From assembly GCA_947447845.1 (NCBI GenBank), contig CANFNO010000080.1, positions 1-8,729 on the forward strand: a stretch of DNA of 8,729 nt, given 5' to 3'. The notes beneath the pieces are model-generated. The model was given only the letters and a program-made list of their open reading frames with translations, made no database searches and was not told the DNA's origin. Below are positions 6,504-8,729 of the stretch, piece after piece; positions within the stretch are counted from its first letter, which is position 1; every line of letters begins with the position of its first letter. The position numbers were made by a program, and so were the translations under genes. This stretch comes from Burkholderiales bacterium. GTDB taxonomy: Bacteria > Pseudomonadota > Gammaproteobacteria > Burkholderiales > Burkholderiaceae.

Positions 6504-7759
6504 CCGCATTTGCTGCCACCATGAAGGGCTGGTTCTCGCGCAAGGCGGGGGCGACTGCGTCAGGCGTCTTGCCGGTGCGCCTGGGCGGGCGTGGCAGTTT
6601 CTCGACGCATACCGCAGCGGCCCAAGTGCGCGGCTTTGATCAGCCACTGGCCTGGGTGACGGTGGCCTTGCTGCTCTGGGGCTTGGTGATGGTGTATTCG
6701 GCCTCCATCGCCATGCCCGACAACCCACGTTTTGCCAACTACGCGCACAGCCATTTTCTGGTGCGCCACATCATGTCAATCGGGGTGGCCTTCGTGGCTG
6801 CGCTGCTGGCCTTTCAAGTACCTGTCGCTACCTGGGAGAAAGTGGCGCCTTACCTGTTCATTGCGTCGCTGGTGCTGCTGATGGCCGTGCTGGTGCCCTT
6901 CATCGGCAAGGGTGTGAACGGTGCACGGCGCTGGATCGCTTTGGGCGTTTTGAATTTTCAGCCATCCGAGCTGGCGAAGTTTGCCGTCGTCTTGTACGCC
7001 GCCGACTACATGGTGCGCAAGATGGACGTGAAAGAGCGCTTCTTCCGCGCCGTGATGCCCATGGGTATGGCGGTGGCTGTCATCGGTCTCTTGCTGCTAG
7101 CCGAGCCCGACATGGGTGCCTTCATGGTGATCGCCGTGATCGCCATGGGCATTTTGTTTTTGGGTGGCGTCAACGCGCGCATGTTCTTCTTGATTGCTGC
7201 CATTTTGGCGATCGCGTTCAGCTTGATGATTGCCTTGAGCCCGTGGAGGCGCGAACGCATCTTTGCTTACCTCAACCCTTGGGATGCGGCGTATTCCATG
7301 GGCAAGGGCTATCAGCTTTCGCACTCGTTGATCGCCATAGGGCGCGGTGAGATTTTTGGCGTCGGTCTGGGCGGCAGCGTGGAAAAGTTGCACTGGTTGC
7401 CCGAAGCCCACACCGACTTTTTGCTGGCTGTGATCGGTGAAGAGTTCGGTCTGGTCGGCGTGCTGGTGGTCATCTGCATGTTCCTCTGGCTGACCCGCCG
7501 CCTGATGCACATCGGCCGTCAGGCCATCGCGCTAGACCGCGTGTTTGCCGGTCTGGTCGCGCAGGGCCTGGGCATCTGGATGGGCTTTCAGTCATTCATC
7601 AACATGGGCGTAAATCTGGGCGCGTTGCCGACCAAAGGGCTCACCTTGCCGCTGATGAGTTACGGCGGCTCCGCCATCCTGGTCAATTTGATTGCTATAG
7701 CGGTCGTGCTACGCATCGACTACGAGAACAGACAGTTGATGCACGGAGGCCGTGTATGA
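6500..7759 (+). CDS. ftsW: FtsW, SEDS-family septal peptidoglycan glycosyltransferase
   Basis: 419 aa polytopic inner-membrane protein that polymerises lipid II at the septum together with FtsI. The proposed start is GTG 6500, with GGAGGT 6 nt upstream, overlapping the stop of mini-ORF 2. ATG 6521 (residue 8) is an alternative but lacks a Shine-Dalgarno, and TTG 6467 lies inside the repeat and is unlikely. A cytoplasmic tail of about 48 residues precedes the first membrane segment (about 50-68, ending V-M-V-Y-S-A-S). SEDS motifs: G-A-R-R-W-I (141-146), P-S-E-L-A-K-F (155-161), A-E-P-D-M-G (201-206), P-E-A-H-T-D-F (301-307) with D306 fitting the catalytic aspartate, I-G-E-E-F-G just after, and [14 protein letters not shown] (378-391). 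FtsW rather than RodA is inferred from its place between murD and murG. Its stop overlaps murG by ATGA. Confidence 0.95.
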   Translation: MTAFAATMKGWFSRKAGATASGVLPVRLGGRGSFSTHTAAAQVRGFDQPLAWVTVALLLWGLVMVYSASIAMPDNPRFANYAHSHFLVRHIMSIGVAFVAALLAFQVPVATWEKVAPYLFIASLVLLMAVLVPFIGKGVNGARRWIALGVLNFQPSELAKFAVVLYAADYMVRKMDVKERFFRAVMPMGMAVAVIGLLLLAEPDMGAFMVIAVIAMGILFLGGVNARMFFLIAAILAIAFSLMIALSPWRRERIFAYLNPWDAAYSMGKGYQLSHSLIAIGRGEIFGVGLGGSVEKLHWLPEAHTDFLLAVIGEEFGLVGVLVVICMFLWLTRRLMHIGRQAIALDRVFAGLVAQGLGIWMGFQSFINMGVNLGALPTKGLTLPLMSYGGSAILVNLIAIAVVLRIDYENRQLMHGGRV

Positions 7760-8729
7760 GCAAGCAACATTGCGCACTCGTGATGGCCGGTGGCACAGGT
7801 GGCCACATCTTCCCGGGCTTAGCGGTTGCAGAAGCACTTCGCACCAAAGGCTGGCGCGTGCACTGGTTGGGCGCTCCTGGCAGCATGGAAAGCCGCTTGG
7901 TTCCGGCGCGCGGTTTTGCGCTGGAAACGATTGAATTTGGCGGTGTGCGCGGCAAAGGTGTTTCGACATTGGTGTTTTTGCCGCTGCGCCTGCTGCGCGC
8001 CTTCTGGCAAGCCTTGCAGGTGGTGCGCCGCGTCAAGCCCGATGTGCTGGTGGGGCTGGGCGGCTACATCACCTTCCCCGGCGGCATGATGGGCGTTGCT
8101 CTGGGCAAGCCACTCGTACTACACGAGCAAAACTCGGTGGCTGGCATGGCCAACAAGGTGTTGGCCTCTGTTGCCGACCGCGTGTTTACCGCCTTCCCGA
8201 ATGTGTTTGCCAAAGGCCGCTGTGTGGGCAACCCCTTGCGCGCCGAGTTCCTGACGCAAGGCGAGCCACAGGTTCGTTTTGTCGGTCGCACCGGCCCCTT
8301 GCGTCTGCTAATAGTCGGAGGCAGTTTGGGCGCGCGTGCACTCAACAGCGTGGTGCCCAAAGCGCTGGCGTTGATCCCTGAAGACCAACGCCCCACGGTG
8401 ATCCACCAAAGCGGCGAAAAACAGATTGACGAGTTGCGCGCCAACTACGCGGCCAGTGGTGTCACAGCCGAACTCACGCCCTTCATCACCGACACCGCGC
8501 AAGCCTTTGCCGATGCCGATCTGGTGCTGTGCCGCGCCGGCGCCAGCACCGTGACCGAGTTGGCCGCTGTGGGTGCCGCCGCGGTCTTTGTGCCGTTCCC
8601 CTCTGCGGTGGACGACCACCAAACTGCGAACGCCCGCTTCCTGGTGGACCAGGGCGCAGGCTGGCTCATGCCCCAAACGGAACTGACGCCTGAGCGCTTG
8701 GCTGAATTCATAAAAACAATCGACCGTCC
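7756..8729 (+). CDS. murG: UDP-GlcNAc:lipid I N-acetylglucosaminyltransferase MurG (3' truncated by window)
   Basis: 324 codons are present without a stop; the family is about 355 aa, so roughly the last 30 residues are missing. MurG is a membrane-associated GT-B enzyme on the cytoplasmic face that converts lipid I to lipid II. ATG 7756 overlaps the ftsW TGA (ATGA), with GGAGG at 7745-7749, 6 nt upstream. Motifs: first glycine loop [11 protein letters not shown] (11-21) with H17; second glycine loop G-G-Y-I-T-F-P-G-G (102-110); H-E-Q-N (123-126); V-G-N-P-L-R (157-162); third glycine loop G-G-S-L-G-A-R (188-194); H-Q-S-G-E (217-221); [10 protein letters not shown] (260-269), which binds UDP-GlcNAc; and a P-F-P-x-A-x-D-D-H-Q-x-x-N-A segment (280-293). 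All expected residues are present, so the gene looks intact up to the window edge. Confidence 0.96.
   Translation, partial: MSKQHCALVMAGGTGGHIFPGLAVAEALRTKGWRVHWLGAPGSMESRLVPARGFALETIEFGGVRGKGVSTLVFLPLRLLRAFWQALQVVRRVKPDVLVGLGGYITFPGGMMGVALGKPLVLHEQNSVAGMANKVLASVADRVFTAFPNVFAKGRCVGNPLRAEFLTQGEPQVRFVGRTGPLRLLIVGGSLGARALNSVVPKALALIPEDQRPTVIHQSGEKQIDELRANYAASGVTAELTPFITDTAQAFADADLVLCRAGASTVTELAAVGAAAVFVPFPSAVDDHQTANARFLVDQGAGWLMPQTELTPERLAEFIKTIDR

Larger units (their letters stand above)
6371..6507 (+). repeat. Exact 65-bp tandem duplication between murD and ftsW (2.1 copies)
   Basis: Unit 1 (6371-6435) and unit 2 (6436-6500) are identical over all 65 bases and are followed by the first 7 bases of a third unit (TGACCGC, 6501-6507). 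Each unit starts TGACCGCCGCGCCGGGCC and ends GGAGGTGTTCCTG. It therefore carries a Shine-Dalgarno followed by a GTG formed across the unit boundary. Each holds the 17-nt core CGCCGGGCCGCCCCAAG (6380-6396 and 6445-6461), shared in opposite orientation with the repeat before murD. Perfect identity of the copies implies recent duplication or active homogenisation. The unit length is not a multiple of 3. Confidence 0.93.

Noticed and set aside
6371..6507. CRISPR array
   Set aside because: Only two contiguous identical 65-bp units with no spacers.
5477..6728. Long - strand open frames crossing the tandem repeat, encoding repeated pieces such as [16 protein letters not shown]
   Set aside because: They lie antisense to murD/ftsW, are explained by GC-rich codon bias, and the repeated peptide is just the 65-bp repeat read in two frames. 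Such frames are likely to be mis-annotated as hypothetical proteins.
6484..7749. Shared GCACGGAGG before ftsW (6484-6492) and murG (7741-7749)
   Set aside because: The match is 9 nt around a Shine-Dalgarno, with no further similarity; chance plus ribosome-binding constraint explains it.

Overview
The window is an internal piece of the division and cell wall (dcw) cluster of a Gram-negative bacterium. All genes lie on the + strand, in the order ftsI (3' end) - murE - murF - mraY - murD - ftsW - murG (5' end). High GC content, gene order and protein style (for example the MurF and FtsW sequences) point to the Betaproteobacteria, order Burkholderiales. Comamonadaceae (Rhodoferax/Polaromonas-like) is the most likely family. 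That family-level call is judged from memory of related proteins, not from a search.

Layout: 1-598 is the C-terminal transpeptidase part of FtsI (PBP3). 598-2133 is murE, 2130-3539 murF, 3571-4749 mraY, 4841-6373 murD, 6500-7759 ftsW, and 7756 to the window end is murG without its last roughly 30 codons. Most junctions are tight: TGATG for ftsI/murE, and ATGA for murE/murF and ftsW/murG. This indicates one polycistronic, translationally coupled operon. No promoter or canonical intrinsic terminator is visible. Together the enzymes add meso-diaminopimelate (MurE), D-Ala-D-Ala (MurF) and, earlier in the pathway, D-Glu (MurD) to the UDP-MurNAc peptide. They then load it on the lipid carrier (MraY), add GlcNAc (MurG), and polymerise and cross-link it at the septum (FtsW with FtsI).

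The genes are ordinary; the junctions around murD are not. The 91-bp mraY-murD gap holds a hairpin-rich, GC-rich repeat. The murD-ftsW gap holds an exact 65-bp tandem duplication. The two share a 17-nt core in opposite orientation, and in each the repeat itself supplies the Shine-Dalgarno sequence of the next gene. The murD-ftsW repeat is built so that murD's stop overlaps the start of a 22-codon mini-ORF. That mini-ORF's stop overlaps the GTG start of a second, near-identical mini-ORF, whose stop in turn overlaps the GTG start of ftsW. Removing the duplicated DNA on paper restores a plain ATGA overlap between murD and ftsW. A repeat therefore appears to have inserted into, and been built into, the translation start of an essential division gene. 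There is no sign of a novel defence or metabolic system. The repeat-borne start relay is the observation most worth following up.
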